Positions 47,299-55,211 of a stretch of DNA of 64,000 nucleotides are shown here, piece by piece. The stretch spans positions 310,001-374,000 of the forward strand of contig NZ_JACHYJ010000001.1 in assembly GCF_014192745.1 (NCBI RefSeq), given 5' to 3'. This DNA is from Luteimonas sp. RC10 (GTDB lineage Bacteria > Pseudomonadota > Gammaproteobacteria > Xanthomonadales > Xanthomonadaceae). Each line of letters begins with the position of its first letter. Position 1 is the first letter of the stretch. The notes under the pieces are model-generated. The model made no database searches, was not told the origin of the DNA, and saw nothing but the letters and a program-made list of their open reading frames with translations. A program made the translations under genes and the position numbers.

Positions 47299-48668
47299 TG
47301 ACTCCGGAATTCATCAAGGCCCCACCGCCGACGCGGGTGGAGGTCAGCGCGGATGGTCACTCCCAGCACGAACGCACGCTGCTCGCCACGCTGGACGGTC
47401 AGGCAGTGGGCACGCTGTTCGAGCAGCGCAACCTGTGGCGATTCGCCTATGCACCATCGTGGCTCGAAACACCACGAAGCTTCGACCTGTCGCCCTGGCT
47501 ACCACGCAGCCAGGGCACCATTCTTGACGGCAGCACCTCGCGGCCCGTGCAGTGGTACTTCGACAACCTGCTGCCGGAAGACCAGCAGCGCACACGCATG
47601 GCACAGGATGCCGGCCTACGCGGCAGTGACGACTTCGCATTGCTGGCGCATTACGGCGCCGAGTCCGCAGGATCGTTGACCCTGCTCCCCCCGCACGTGG
47701 CACTCGCACCTGGTGGTCGGGCCCCGCTGTCGGACGCCGACCTCTCACAACGCATTCGCAATCTGCCGCGCCACTCGCTGGCCGGCGGCGCCGAGAAGCG
47801 CATGTCACTGGCCGGCGCACAGCACAAGCTGGCGGTCATCGAAGAACAGGGGGCGCTGTATCAGCCGACGGGCAGCGAGGTCTCCACCCATGTCCTGAAA
47901 CCCGACAGCACCGACCCCGACTATCCGCACACCGTGATCAACGAGTACTTCGTGATGCGGCTGGCCCACGCAATGGGGCTGATCGTGCCGCGGGTGCAGC
48001 GACGCTACGTGCCGGAGCCTGTGTTTCTGATCGAACGCTTCGACCGTGTCGCCAACGAGGCCGGGACGCGCCGCGTGCATGCCATCGACGCATGCCAACT
48101 GCTCAACCTCCATCGCGGCGACAAGTACGCGGCAGGCAGTGTGCAGACGCTGGCAACCGCGATCGCGCAGTGCCGCCAGCGACTGAACGCACGCAAGCGC
48201 CTCTTCGATTGGCTGGTCTTCAACCTGCTGACCGGCAACGACGACGCCCACCTGAAGAATCTCAGCTTTCTGGTCGATGCCGACGGCATCGACCTGGCGC
48301 CACATTACGATCTGCTCAGCACCGTGGCAGGACGCAGCTTTGCCTACAAACAGGCAGACGCGACCTGGCCACAGGCGTCGACACTCGCTTGGCCGCTCCC
48401 CGGCATACAACGCTTCGCGGAGGTCACACCGGCCTTACTCGTCGATGCAGGCGTGCAGTTGGGTCTGCCGCCCCGCATGGTGGAGCGCCGACTTGCCGAC
48501 ATGATCGCCAACATCGTGCCAGTCGCCGAGTCGGTGATGCGCGAGATCGAAACGGAAAACGCGCAGTGGGCACCTGTCGCAGGGATGCGGCTGCAGGGCG
48601 AGATGCGCATGGTGCGCACGATCGTCCATGTCGTCATCAAGGACATGGTCCGGCAGTTGGGCGCCTGA
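47298..48668 (+). CDS. hipA: HipA-family serine/threonine kinase toxin
   Basis: A 456-residue kinase of the HipA fold. The N-subdomain has NLLPEDQQRTRMA. The core has the phosphorylatable loop MSLAGAQHKLAV, the STHVLKPD strand with the ATP-site lysine, NEYFVMRLAHAMG, the catalytic FNLLTGNDDAHLKNLSFL (Asp-Asp-Asn), and APHYDLLST in place of the DFD motif. HipA kinases phosphorylate tRNA synthetases such as GltX and cause dormancy. Catalytic residues appear intact, so an active toxin is expected. It follows hipB directly and ends 74 bases from a convergent racemase gene. Confidence 0.92.
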   Translation: MTPEFIKAPPPTRVEVSADGHSQHERTLLATLDGQAVGTLFEQRNLWRFAYAPSWLETPRSFDLSPWLPRSQGTILDGSTSRPVQWYFDNLLPEDQQRTRMAQDAGLRGSDDFALLAHYGAESAGSLTLLPPHVALAPGGRAPLSDADLSQRIRNLPRHSLAGGAEKRMSLAGAQHKLAVIEEQGALYQPTGSEVSTHVLKPDSTDPDYPHTVINEYFVMRLAHAMGLIVPRVQRRYVPEPVFLIERFDRVANEAGTRRVHAIDACQLLNLHRGDKYAAGSVQTLATAIAQCRQRLNARKRLFDWLVFNLLTGNDDAHLKNLSFLVDADGIDLAPHYDLLSTVAGRSFAYKQADATWPQASTLAWPLPGIQRFAEVTPALLVDAGVQLGLPPRMVERRLADMIANIVPVAESVMREIETENAQWAPVAGMRLQGEMRMVRTIVHVVIKDMVRQLGA

Positions 48669-48742
48669 GCCCTGCCTTCAGCTTGTTCGGAAGGAGAAGA
48701 TACTTGCGCCGTGGTGCCCGCCTTGATGACCCGGCGCAGGCA

Positions 48743-49441
48743 TCACGACGACAGCGCCCACGTGGCGGCATGCACCGCATGCAGCTGCGTCGTATCGAAC
48801 AACGGCACCTGCGGCACATCCTGCGGTTCGACCAGCAACGAAATCTCAGTGCAGCCCAGAATGATGGCCTGCGCACCCTCGGCCACCAGGCGATCGATGA
48901 TCGCCAGATACGCCGCGCGCGATGCCTCGCGGACGCGGCCCAGGCACAACTCGTCGTAGATCACGCGGTGCACCACCTCGCGGTCGTCAGGCGCCGGCGT
49001 CAGCACCTGCAAACCATGCTTGTCTTCCAGCCGCGCGCGATAGAAGTCCTGCTCCATCGTGAAGCGTGTGCCGAGCAAGCCGACACGATGCAGGCCCTGC
49101 GCCTTGATCGCCTCGGCCGTCGGATCGGCGATGTGAAGTAGCGGAATCTCAACCGCCGATTCGATGTGCCCGGCCACCTTGTGCATGGTGTTGGTGCACA
49201 GGACCACACCCTCCGCGCCCGCCGCCTGCAGCCGCCGCGCCGCCTCCGCCAGCAACGCACCCGCTGCGTCCCACTGCCCCGCATGCTGCAACCGCTCGAC
49301 CTCGTGAAAGTCGACACTGAACAACACGATCCGGGCCGAATGCAGACCGCCCAAACGCTGCTTGATGGTCTCGTTGATCGTGCGGTAGTAGGGAATCGTG
49401 GATTCCCAGCTCATGCCGCCGAGCAGGCCGAGTGTCTTCAT
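48743..49441 (-). CDS. Aspartate/glutamate racemase family protein
   Basis: A 232-residue racemase. The N-terminus MKTLGLLGGMSWEST and the two active-site cysteines in VVLCTNTMHKVAG and AIILGCTEISLL mark the Asp/Glu/hydantoin racemase superfamily, aspartate racemase branch (YgeA-like). It interconverts L- and D-acidic amino acids, or related compounds, in the cytoplasm. It is convergent with hipA. Its base composition is like the core genome, so it may be part of the ancestral chromosome rather than the island. Confidence 0.92.
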   Translation of the reverse strand: MKTLGLLGGMSWESTIPYYRTINETIKQRLGGLHSARIVLFSVDFHEVERLQHAGQWDAAGALLAEAARRLQAAGAEGVVLCTNTMHKVAGHIESAVEIPLLHIADPTAEAIKAQGLHRVGLLGTRFTMEQDFYRARLEDKHGLQVLTPAPDDREVVHRVIYDELCLGRVREASRAAYLAIIDRLVAEGAQAIILGCTEISLLVEPQDVPQVPLFDTTQLHAVHAATWALSS

Positions 49442-49545
49442 GGCGGTCCTCGTTGCGTGGCGCGGCGGAAGGCGCCATGTGCGTGTCGATGATAGGGCAG
49501 CCCAGACACGTTGACCTTCGACGGCGCCATCAGTTGCCCTGCAGC

Positions 49546-49861
49546 ATGCGCGGGCCGCCGCAGACCTACGGCGTGATCGATCAGATCCAGCGCAGCGTGG
49601 CGTACGGGCGCGTAGCCAACCACAATCTCTACGCCGCCTGGGCGCAAGTTCCAGGTACTCACGGGCAGGACCGCGCCCGCCTATACCACGCCCGACCCGG
49701 CGGCGATGCGCCCCTCGACCAACACCGAAGTGAAAGCAGGCTTCAATTCCAGTCCCGACAACGTGGCCGCCTGGGGGCAGCAGGGCGCGGAGAGCGAAGT
49801 CTCGAGCATGACCGCCACCGGCACCACCGTGGTGCTGGGTAAGACCCGCCGCCGAGCGTAG
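49546..49861 (+). pseudogene. Possible remnant of a decayed gene (two frames)
   Basis: One frame from 49546 reads GPPQTYGVIDQIQRSVAYGRV and stays open to about 49650. The coding-like text then continues in the next frame from about 49655 (GRTAPAYTTPDPAAMRPSTN, FNSSPDNVAAWGQQGAESEV) to a TAG at 49859. A single frameshift would join them into about 100 residues. I do not recognise the protein. Reading this as a decayed gene is an inference from composition and frame continuity. Confidence 0.3.
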
Positions 49862-50183
49862 GCCTACATCGCGCGATACTCATGGAGCCGCGAGACGAGA
49901 GGTGAAGCTTCCCAGCGACATGGCCGGCGTGACGACGATCACCTATCGTTTCGACGCGTCTGACCGCGATCGTGCCGCCAAGCTGGCGCCTGCCTGCAAT
50001 CGTCTTCGCGACTACACCGTTGACAAGGAGCCACGGCGGTAACCCCGCGAACAGAACGATGTTAGGCCCGCTCCCAGCCAGAAGTGGTCGTTGAGAGCCT
50101 CGCTCGGACTACTGCCACACTCAACAAGGTAGTGCGCACTCGTCGGATGCCGGCATCGCATTGAGTCTGCGGGCGTCTTGTTC
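49862..50183. other. Gene-poor stretch at the left edge of the low-GC segment
   Basis: About 320 bases with no convincing gene. The only neat frame is a 40-codon one at 49920-50042 (starts MAGVTTITYRFDASDRDRAA) with a distant GAGAGG upstream; it has no recognisable match. GC content drops visibly from about 50040 onward, which is where the accessory DNA seems to begin. Confidence 0.4.
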
Positions 50184-50780
50184 TCAGCCGACGTCATACT
50201 GACAGCCCTGTTTAATTTCCTCATCTATCAAATCAATCAGCGCCAACGCCTGCGCCATGTCATTGGCGTTGAGAGGATTCAATGGCCGCACCCCAAGATG
50301 GGAAAGGGCAGCGCCAATGCATGAGTCCACATCCTTTCGGTAAGCCAAGTCGGGGTCCCGACCCGCGCCGAGCGGCACGCTCTCATCGAGGACCGTCTTG
50401 AACAGCAAGTCGTATCGGTGGGAATGAAGCTTGGCCAAGGCATACAGATAGTTTCGATCCTCGGAGGGTAGTTCCCGGCCTGTCACGGCAAGGGCTGCCT
50501 CCAGGTAGCCGATGGCATCGGAGACCGGCCTGTCGACGATCACCAGATCGGCATCCAAGCCCTCATACTGCTCCTCACGTATGACGGTAGCCATGATCCA
50601 CAGGGTGCTGCTAAAGGTGTGATCCTTGAGAATTCGAAAGCCAGCCCTAGCGCACTCGGAGGCATTGTCCTTCACCTTACCGACGCGAAGGCCGCGCTTT
50701 CGCGCAATGTCGGTTAGTTTGTCGACGAAGGTCGACTTTCCCGTCGAATGGGTACCAGTAAACGCGATGAACTTCGGCAT
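50184..50780 (-). CDS. P-loop ATPase, AAA_28 / Ttd14-NadR-like
   Basis: A 198-residue P-loop protein. Walker A is FTGTHSTGKSTFVDKL at residues 6-21. The VIVDRPVSDAIGYLEAAL stretch supplies a Walker B-like Asp followed by Arg-Pro, as in NadR and nicotinamide-riboside-kinase-like proteins. The DVDSCIGAALSHLG and ALIDLIDEEI helices close the domain. Such proteins phosphorylate small molecules or nucleosides, or act as GTP/ATP switches. The ATG shares one base with the stop of the exonuclease gene (TGATG). It is the third gene of a tightly packed operon with a radical SAM protein and an exonuclease. Its real substrate is unknown. Confidence 0.8.
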   Translation of the reverse strand: MPKFIAFTGTHSTGKSTFVDKLTDIARKRGLRVGKVKDNASECARAGFRILKDHTFSSTLWIMATVIREEQYEGLDADLVIVDRPVSDAIGYLEAALAVTGRELPSEDRNYLYALAKLHSHRYDLLFKTVLDESVPLGAGRDPDLAYRKDVDSCIGAALSHLGVRPLNPLNANDMAQALALIDLIDEEIKQGCQYDVG

Positions 50781-51385
50781 CAGAATAGGCTTCCTTGCTG
50801 GGATTTGAGGTAGGTGTCTCCGCCGGCCCGTGCGATCTGCGCGAGCGTCAGGAAAGTGAGATCGATCTTTTCCTCAAGCATCGAGGCAAGCCGAATGAAC
50901 AGGCAGGCTGTAACCAGTGCATCGTCAGCGGCCCTATGCTGGTTCCAGCCTGCACTGTCTGGGAGTAGATCGCTTACCAGCGCCCGTAGTGAGTACTCTT
51001 TCCTACCTGGAAGGACATGCTTGGCCAGTGCCAATGTGTCAATGAGAGCCAAAGGCCGCCAATCCTGCTCGGTACGGGCGATGACGCGGGCATCCACGCC
51101 TACGTTGTGGCCGACCACGACGCGGCCTTCCATTTCAGCCAGGATCTCGTTGGCGTTTGCGCTCCACGGCTCGAAGGCAGCAGCCATCTCGTTCGTGATG
51201 CCGTGGATGCTAATGACCCTGTCCACAATCGGCCGCAGCGGACGAACGCCCCAAGACTTGGCCGGTTGCACCTGACGATCAATGATCTGAACTGTCGCGA
51301 TCTCGATCAGATCATGCGGTTCCTGCCCGTTGCCCTCAACGTCAATCACTACGTATGGGCATCGGCTCCAGTTTAGGTTGTTCAT
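50780..51385 (-). CDS. DnaQ-fold 3'-5' exonuclease
   Basis: A 201-residue DEDDh exonuclease. Exo I is VVIDVEGNGQEP (Asp, Glu), Exo II is VVVGHNVGVDARVIA (Asp), and Exo III is NQHRAADDALVT (His and Asp). Other marks are IHGITNEM and LIDTLALAKHVLPG. The protein is single-domain, like ExoX or RNase T relatives, and could act on DNA or RNA ends. Its ATG overlaps the stop of the radical SAM gene (ATGA) and its stop overlaps the start of the ATPase gene. The three proteins are therefore very probably made as a set. Confidence 0.88.
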   Translation of the reverse strand: MNNLNWSRCPYVVIDVEGNGQEPHDLIEIATVQIIDRQVQPAKSWGVRPLRPIVDRVISIHGITNEMAAAFEPWSANANEILAEMEGRVVVGHNVGVDARVIARTEQDWRPLALIDTLALAKHVLPGRKEYSLRALVSDLLPDSAGWNQHRAADDALVTACLFIRLASMLEEKIDLTFLTLAQIARAGGDTYLKSQQGSLF

Positions 51386-52755
51386 ATCATCTGTACGGTA
51401 AGGGGAATAGGGCGCCCCTTGCCGAGGGTGGGCGGAGAGTACTGATCGCGCTCGGCGCGACGAATCAGGCTCAGAAGCTCATCACGCCGGGTTTGATCCA
51501 AAGTTCCCAACAGCGGACGCATCATGCCAGCCTTCAATTCTGCCGCAAGGTCTGTCAAGCGCTCCACCCTGGACGCCACCACAGCAGCGTCCACTTGATG
51601 CTCCATGGTGTTGGCAGGCGTTTCCGGCCTCGCGGAGAATGGGATGGCGACGTTGATGTGGAAATCTAGTCTCCGAACCAAATCCACGGTTCTTTCAAAG
51701 TCATCCTCGGACTCACCAGGGAACCCTACAAGCCAGTTCCCATAGAGTACAGAAGGGGCGCTGCTACGGAACTGCTGGAGTGCCTGCGCAACTTTCTGAA
51801 TATCGTAGCCTCGGCGCATGGCCTTGAGGACGCGCGAAGACCCGCTTTGCAACGAGATATACAGTAATTGCAGGCGGCCGCTCTGGCCCCAAGCCAAGAT
51901 GTCTTCAAAGTTCTTGAGAAAAGGCTTTGGCTCTATGTACCGAATCGACAGCTTTACAGCCGGTGAGATGTCCAGCACGGCCTTCACCATGTCCGCAAAC
52001 CGCGCGCCGCCGGACCTAACACCATAGTTTCCTACCTCGTCCCCAATTAGGACTAGATGGGTGATCCCCCGGCCCACCGCAGCCTTGGCCTTGTCTAGCA
52101 CGTCGGCAAGGGGCACCGAAGTGTACTCACCACGCCCTTGTGGGATGCTGCAGAAGCTGCATTGGTAAAGGCAACTACGAGTGACAGTAATCATCTCGCA
52201 TGGGTCGTGCTCATCGTAGAACACGAACCCCTTGGTCGTCTGTTGGTAAGCCCGGACCAGCTCAGTGCCGTGTCGCCTATCTTCTTCCTCAAGCTCGGCC
52301 ACCACCGTGGACTTAGCTGGTCCGACCCGGTTACGCAGGTTGTAAAGACCTTCGAATGTAGTCGACTCGAAGCCATGCCCAGCACCCTGCGAGTTGCGTC
52401 GGTCAACCTCTTCGAAGGGCAGATTGGTGCTTTCCTTCAGAACATCAGCTATGGGGAGGATCTCAAGCCGCTCATAGCCCAAGCTATTGCGCACCTTCTC
52501 CGAGCTGGTATTGGCAACGCAGCCTGTTACAACGACTCGGGCATGGGGGGCTCGGGAGATGGCCTCGCCAACCTGGTCAATGGCATCGTCAACCCAGTGC
52601 TCGCGTACGGAACATCCTGAAAACACAATTTCATCGGCATCCTCGGGGCGGTCAACGATCGTTCCGCTGGCAGACTGGATGCCTGCACGCAGCACATTCA
52701 GGTCGTAGCCTGCATTCAAACAGGCGTTGTGTGCGAGAAAAACCTTTTTTGTCAT
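51382..52755 (-). CDS. MiaB-like radical SAM methylthiotransferase-family protein without an obvious TRAM domain
   Basis: A 457-residue protein. The N-terminal UPF0004 domain has the three cluster cysteines of methylthiotransferases at C12 (NACLN), C48 (FSGCSVRE) and C79 (VVTGCVAN), with MiaB-like spacing. The radical SAM motif is RSCLYQCSFCSIPQGRG at C195, C199 and C202. This is roughly 35-40 residues later than in MiaB, so there is an insertion between the domains. Later motifs are GDEVGNYG, YISLQSGSSRVLKAMRRGY and GNWLVGFPGESEDDFERT. The C-terminus (DQYSPPTLGKGRPIPLTVQM) does not read as a TRAM RNA-binding domain. Relatives add methylthio groups to tRNA bases or ribosomal protein S12. Here the target is unknown. 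It is the first gene of the operon. Confidence 0.88.
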   Translation of the reverse strand: MTKKVFLAHNACLNAGYDLNVLRAGIQSASGTIVDRPEDADEIVFSGCSVREHWVDDAIDQVGEAISRAPHARVVVTGCVANTSSEKVRNSLGYERLEILPIADVLKESTNLPFEEVDRRNSQGAGHGFESTTFEGLYNLRNRVGPAKSTVVAELEEEDRRHGTELVRAYQQTTKGFVFYDEHDPCEMITVTRSCLYQCSFCSIPQGRGEYTSVPLADVLDKAKAAVGRGITHLVLIGDEVGNYGVRSGGARFADMVKAVLDISPAVKLSIRYIEPKPFLKNFEDILAWGQSGRLQLLYISLQSGSSRVLKAMRRGYDIQKVAQALQQFRSSAPSVLYGNWLVGFPGESEDDFERTVDLVRRLDFHINVAIPFSARPETPANTMEHQVDAAVVASRVERLTDLAAELKAGMMRPLLGTLDQTRRDELLSLIRRAERDQYSPPTLGKGRPIPLTVQMI

Positions 52756-53492
52756 GTGGCAATAATCCATTATCCACTGCATAATCCTATATGTGCCACC
52801 TGGCTCTTAGATCGTCGGATGACGCTAAGAAATGTCGCATTTTCAGTAAGGCAGCGCAAGCAGACCATCCCGCAGAGGTTCAAGCTGCGCTACCAGCGTC
52901 CCGAGACGAACATGATCGCCAAAGTATGGGCCATGCTGCGGCCAGACTCTTTTCGGCTTGATGCGCAGGTGACACGGATACCCGTTCAGTCGATGTCCGC
53001 TTTGGGTCAGGAGCTGCCCTTCCCTACCCCCGATACTCCTAATACCTTCCCAGCTCTGGCCCAGAGTCTCTTCCTTCTGAACGGGTCGGATTCGCTTGAG
53101 CCCGAACGCGCTGAGATGTCTAGCGGGATGCCGAGCTGAGGGCGCAACTTGCGCTGGGGCGTAGATCGGCGGAAGGGCAGGACATCCTTGGGAAGGGTGG
53201 GCCGAGGTGCGCGCACATGCTGTAGGGCGAGGGTGCCGAGCTCTAAGGCCAGAAATGTAGGACTATCACTCATCGCCCAATCGGTATCCCTCCCTCAAGC
53301 GAGTCTCGGCACCTCGATTTGACGTGCGCTTTCGGCCAGAAGCTGACGTTCTTTGAGGCGGATGTCGCGGGCAGAATAGCCGACCGCGCCCGACCCAAAG
53401 CGGATACTCGACTCGTTTAAAAGAACGAGGAGTCAACCCCACGCCACGTGATGCCCTTCTCTTCAGCATGCGCTTATGTCGCTCACCTCTTT
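52756..53492. other. 737-bp gene-free spacer between two accessory operons
   Basis: No reading frame here has convincing coding text on either strand. Near 52756-52800 on the minus strand are AT-rich hexamers (TATAGGAT, GGATTATTG) that could be the promoter of the radical SAM operon. The rest contains decayed copies of a short hairpin repeat (52996-53008, 53321-53350, 53392-53404) and a CTCGTT/AACGAG dyad at 53412-53429 beyond the end of the SMC-like gene. Confidence 0.55.
52996..53404. repeat. Pair of inverted repeat copies TCCGCTTTGGGTC with a hairpin relative between
   Basis: TCCGCTTTGGGTC at 52996-53008 recurs as its exact reverse complement at 53392-53404. Between them, 53324-53347 reads GTGCGCTTTCGGCCAGAAGCTGAC, which looks like a mutated form of the palindrome GTCCGCTT...AAGCGGAC. 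I remember this kind of sequence as a common dispersed intergenic repeat in proteobacteria; a genome count is needed to prove it here. Confidence 0.45.
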
Positions 53493-55211
53493 TCAAGGCT
53501 TGGAGCTTTGAGTCGGAAACGCACTGTCTAGCTCGCGGAGAGGCGTGCGCAGGAAGTCGGCCACAAGTGCGAAGTCCATTTCGCGGAGGCTGCCTTGGGG
53601 TTCCTTAAAATCGATGACCTTGAATCCGGTGACGTCTGTACCATCGGGCAATGTCTCGATTGCAAAGAGAAGTTGGTGGTGCTGCCCGGCGGCGGCCGCA
53701 GCGGTTTCGATCATGTTCCTGAGGTTGGCCGCGTCCTGTCCGGATTGCTGAGGTGTATCCATGACGAAGGGGAAAAAAGGAGTGTCCCCATGCTCGACGT
53801 TGGTATCGATTAGGGCAAGATGCAGGGCGAGAACGGCTCGTGCAGCGTAGCTACCGCCAGCCCCATCTCGGTCGCCGACTTTGACCTTCGTGGCCTGTTC
53901 CGCGAGCGGGATATTGAGTTGGCTGGAGTAAGAAGATACGCGGCCGGCGTAAAACGTTTCAACCGTCGCTTTGCGGTGTTTGTCTTCCAACTTCTTTAGT
54001 TGTTCCTTAAACGCACTCTCCCGCAACACGAGTTTGTCCAACGCCTCCTGAAGGGGCTCCGCGGCTTGGCGGAAAGCGACATCCAGCGTGCGGCGGCTCT
54101 CGGTGGCGAGCAAGTCGCTCAGTTGGAGGTCGGCTTTCCGATTGCTGCTTTCTTGGGCATACGAATCAAGCCTTTGGCTGACATCAGCCAAAAGTTGCCG
54201 GAGCGCGGCTTCCTCGCTCCGGAGAGCTTCGCGCTGACCGTGGAGCTCTTGCACAACCGCGCCCATGGTGTCGGCATCAACAGAGAGGGTCAGGCGTGCA
54301 TGGAACGAGTTCTTGTGGTGGACGCCACAGGTGGGACACTCCACAGGCCCTTCAGGCAGGTCCGAAAGGTATGCAATGTCTGCTTCCAGCTCGCGCTGGG
54401 CGGCTCCGGCCAGCTTCAGCTCTGAGCGGAGCTGCTCACGTTGGGACACCAAGTTCAGGAGCTTGGCCCTGGATGTAACCTGAAGTTCGTACGCTTCCGC
54501 CGCCCGCGTCCCCAGCCGGACCAACTCCTCGTGAAAGGACTGGGGGTCGATGCGCGGAAGATCTGCAGGCAATGCCTTCTGGACTTGCTCGAAGGCGTTG
54601 GATTGCGCTTCCAGCTCTCTACGCTTCTCAGTAGCCATTGCCGATGCTTCTTCCTGGTATTGCTTAGCCTCAAACCACGCGTTGGGCTTCAGCCCGATGA
54701 AGGACTCCAGAGTTGGCTTGGGCCAGCTCTTAAACTTACTCAGCCCATCAAATGTCGCCCATTTAGTGCTCCAGCTTCCGTCCTGATCCAAGTAAAAAGG
54801 CACCATCAGGTGCTCCATGCTGGCTTGTCCTGAGCCGCCGCCGTGCCTGGTTAGATGGAGGCGGTAGCCGAAAAGCTGGGCCATGTGTAGGTCCCAGGTG
54901 CCAACCCGTTCAGTGAAGAACTGCAAGGCACCATCCTTGAACAACCCAAGGCGCTTGCCGTGACGAAGCGCTACGTACTCTTGGCCCTCGTAAGTGAACG
55001 CGAGTGCCGCAATTGCATTAGTGTCCCAGGCCCCACGGTCCTTCTTTGGGGGAAGGCAACCCAACGCCCAGAACAGGTTCTTAGTGATTCTCGACTTGCC
55101 CATCCCGTTCGTTCCCAACAGGAGCGTCTTCGGCTCCAGGTCCAACTTGCGTGCGCGCTTGTCTCGTTGCGACAGCAGATAGAGCGTCTTGAAGGTGACG
55201 TTGCGGTTCAT
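53493..55211 (-). CDS. SMC/Rad50-like ATPase with zinc hook (LmuB-like, Lamassu-type defence)
   Basis: A 572-residue ATPase. Walker A is LLLGTNGMGKSRITKNL at residues 33-40. A long coiled-coil follows on either side of a zinc-hook motif CPTCG at residues 292-296. The signature-like GGSYAARAVLALHLAL and Walker B FPFVMDTPQQSG (Asp about 485) are near the end. The layout (ATPase halves with a hooked coiled coil) is that of LmuB in Lamassu anti-phage systems and other OLD/RecF-like defence ATPases. The ATG at 55211 overlaps the stop of the nuclease gene (ATGA); 55217 is an alternative. It would sense phage DNA ends or structures and release the nuclease. This role is inferred from family. Confidence 0.8.
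   Translation of the reverse strand: MNRNVTFKTLYLLSQRDKRARKLDLEPKTLLLGTNGMGKSRITKNLFWALGCLPPKKDRGAWDTNAIAALAFTYEGQEYVALRHGKRLGLFKDGALQFFTERVGTWDLHMAQLFGYRLHLTRHGGGSGQASMEHLMVPFYLDQDGSWSTKWATFDGLSKFKSWPKPTLESFIGLKPNAWFEAKQYQEEASAMATEKRRELEAQSNAFEQVQKALPADLPRIDPQSFHEELVRLGTRAAEAYELQVTSRAKLLNLVSQREQLRSELKLAGAAQRELEADIAYLSDLPEGPVECPTCGVHHKNSFHARLTLSVDADTMGAVVQELHGQREALRSEEAALRQLLADVSQRLDSYAQESSNRKADLQLSDLLATESRRTLDVAFRQAAEPLQEALDKLVLRESAFKEQLKKLEDKHRKATVETFYAGRVSSYSSQLNIPLAEQATKVKVGDRDGAGGSYAARAVLALHLALIDTNVEHGDTPFFPFVMDTPQQSGQDAANLRNMIETAAAAAGQHHQLLFAIETLPDGTDVTGFKVIDFKEPQGSLREMDFALVADFLRTPLRELDSAFPTQSSKP

Noticed and set aside
50041..50070. GTTAGGC near 50062 looked like the right end of an integron attC site
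   Set aside because: No matching left-end RYYYAAC box or paired arms at the proper distance, and no integrase gene; one seven-base match is expected by chance.
52729..53139. A 136-codon plus-strand frame across the spacer
   Set aside because: No ribosome site or recognisable motif; it overlaps the repeat copies and the start region of the radical SAM operon, so it is treated as non-coding.
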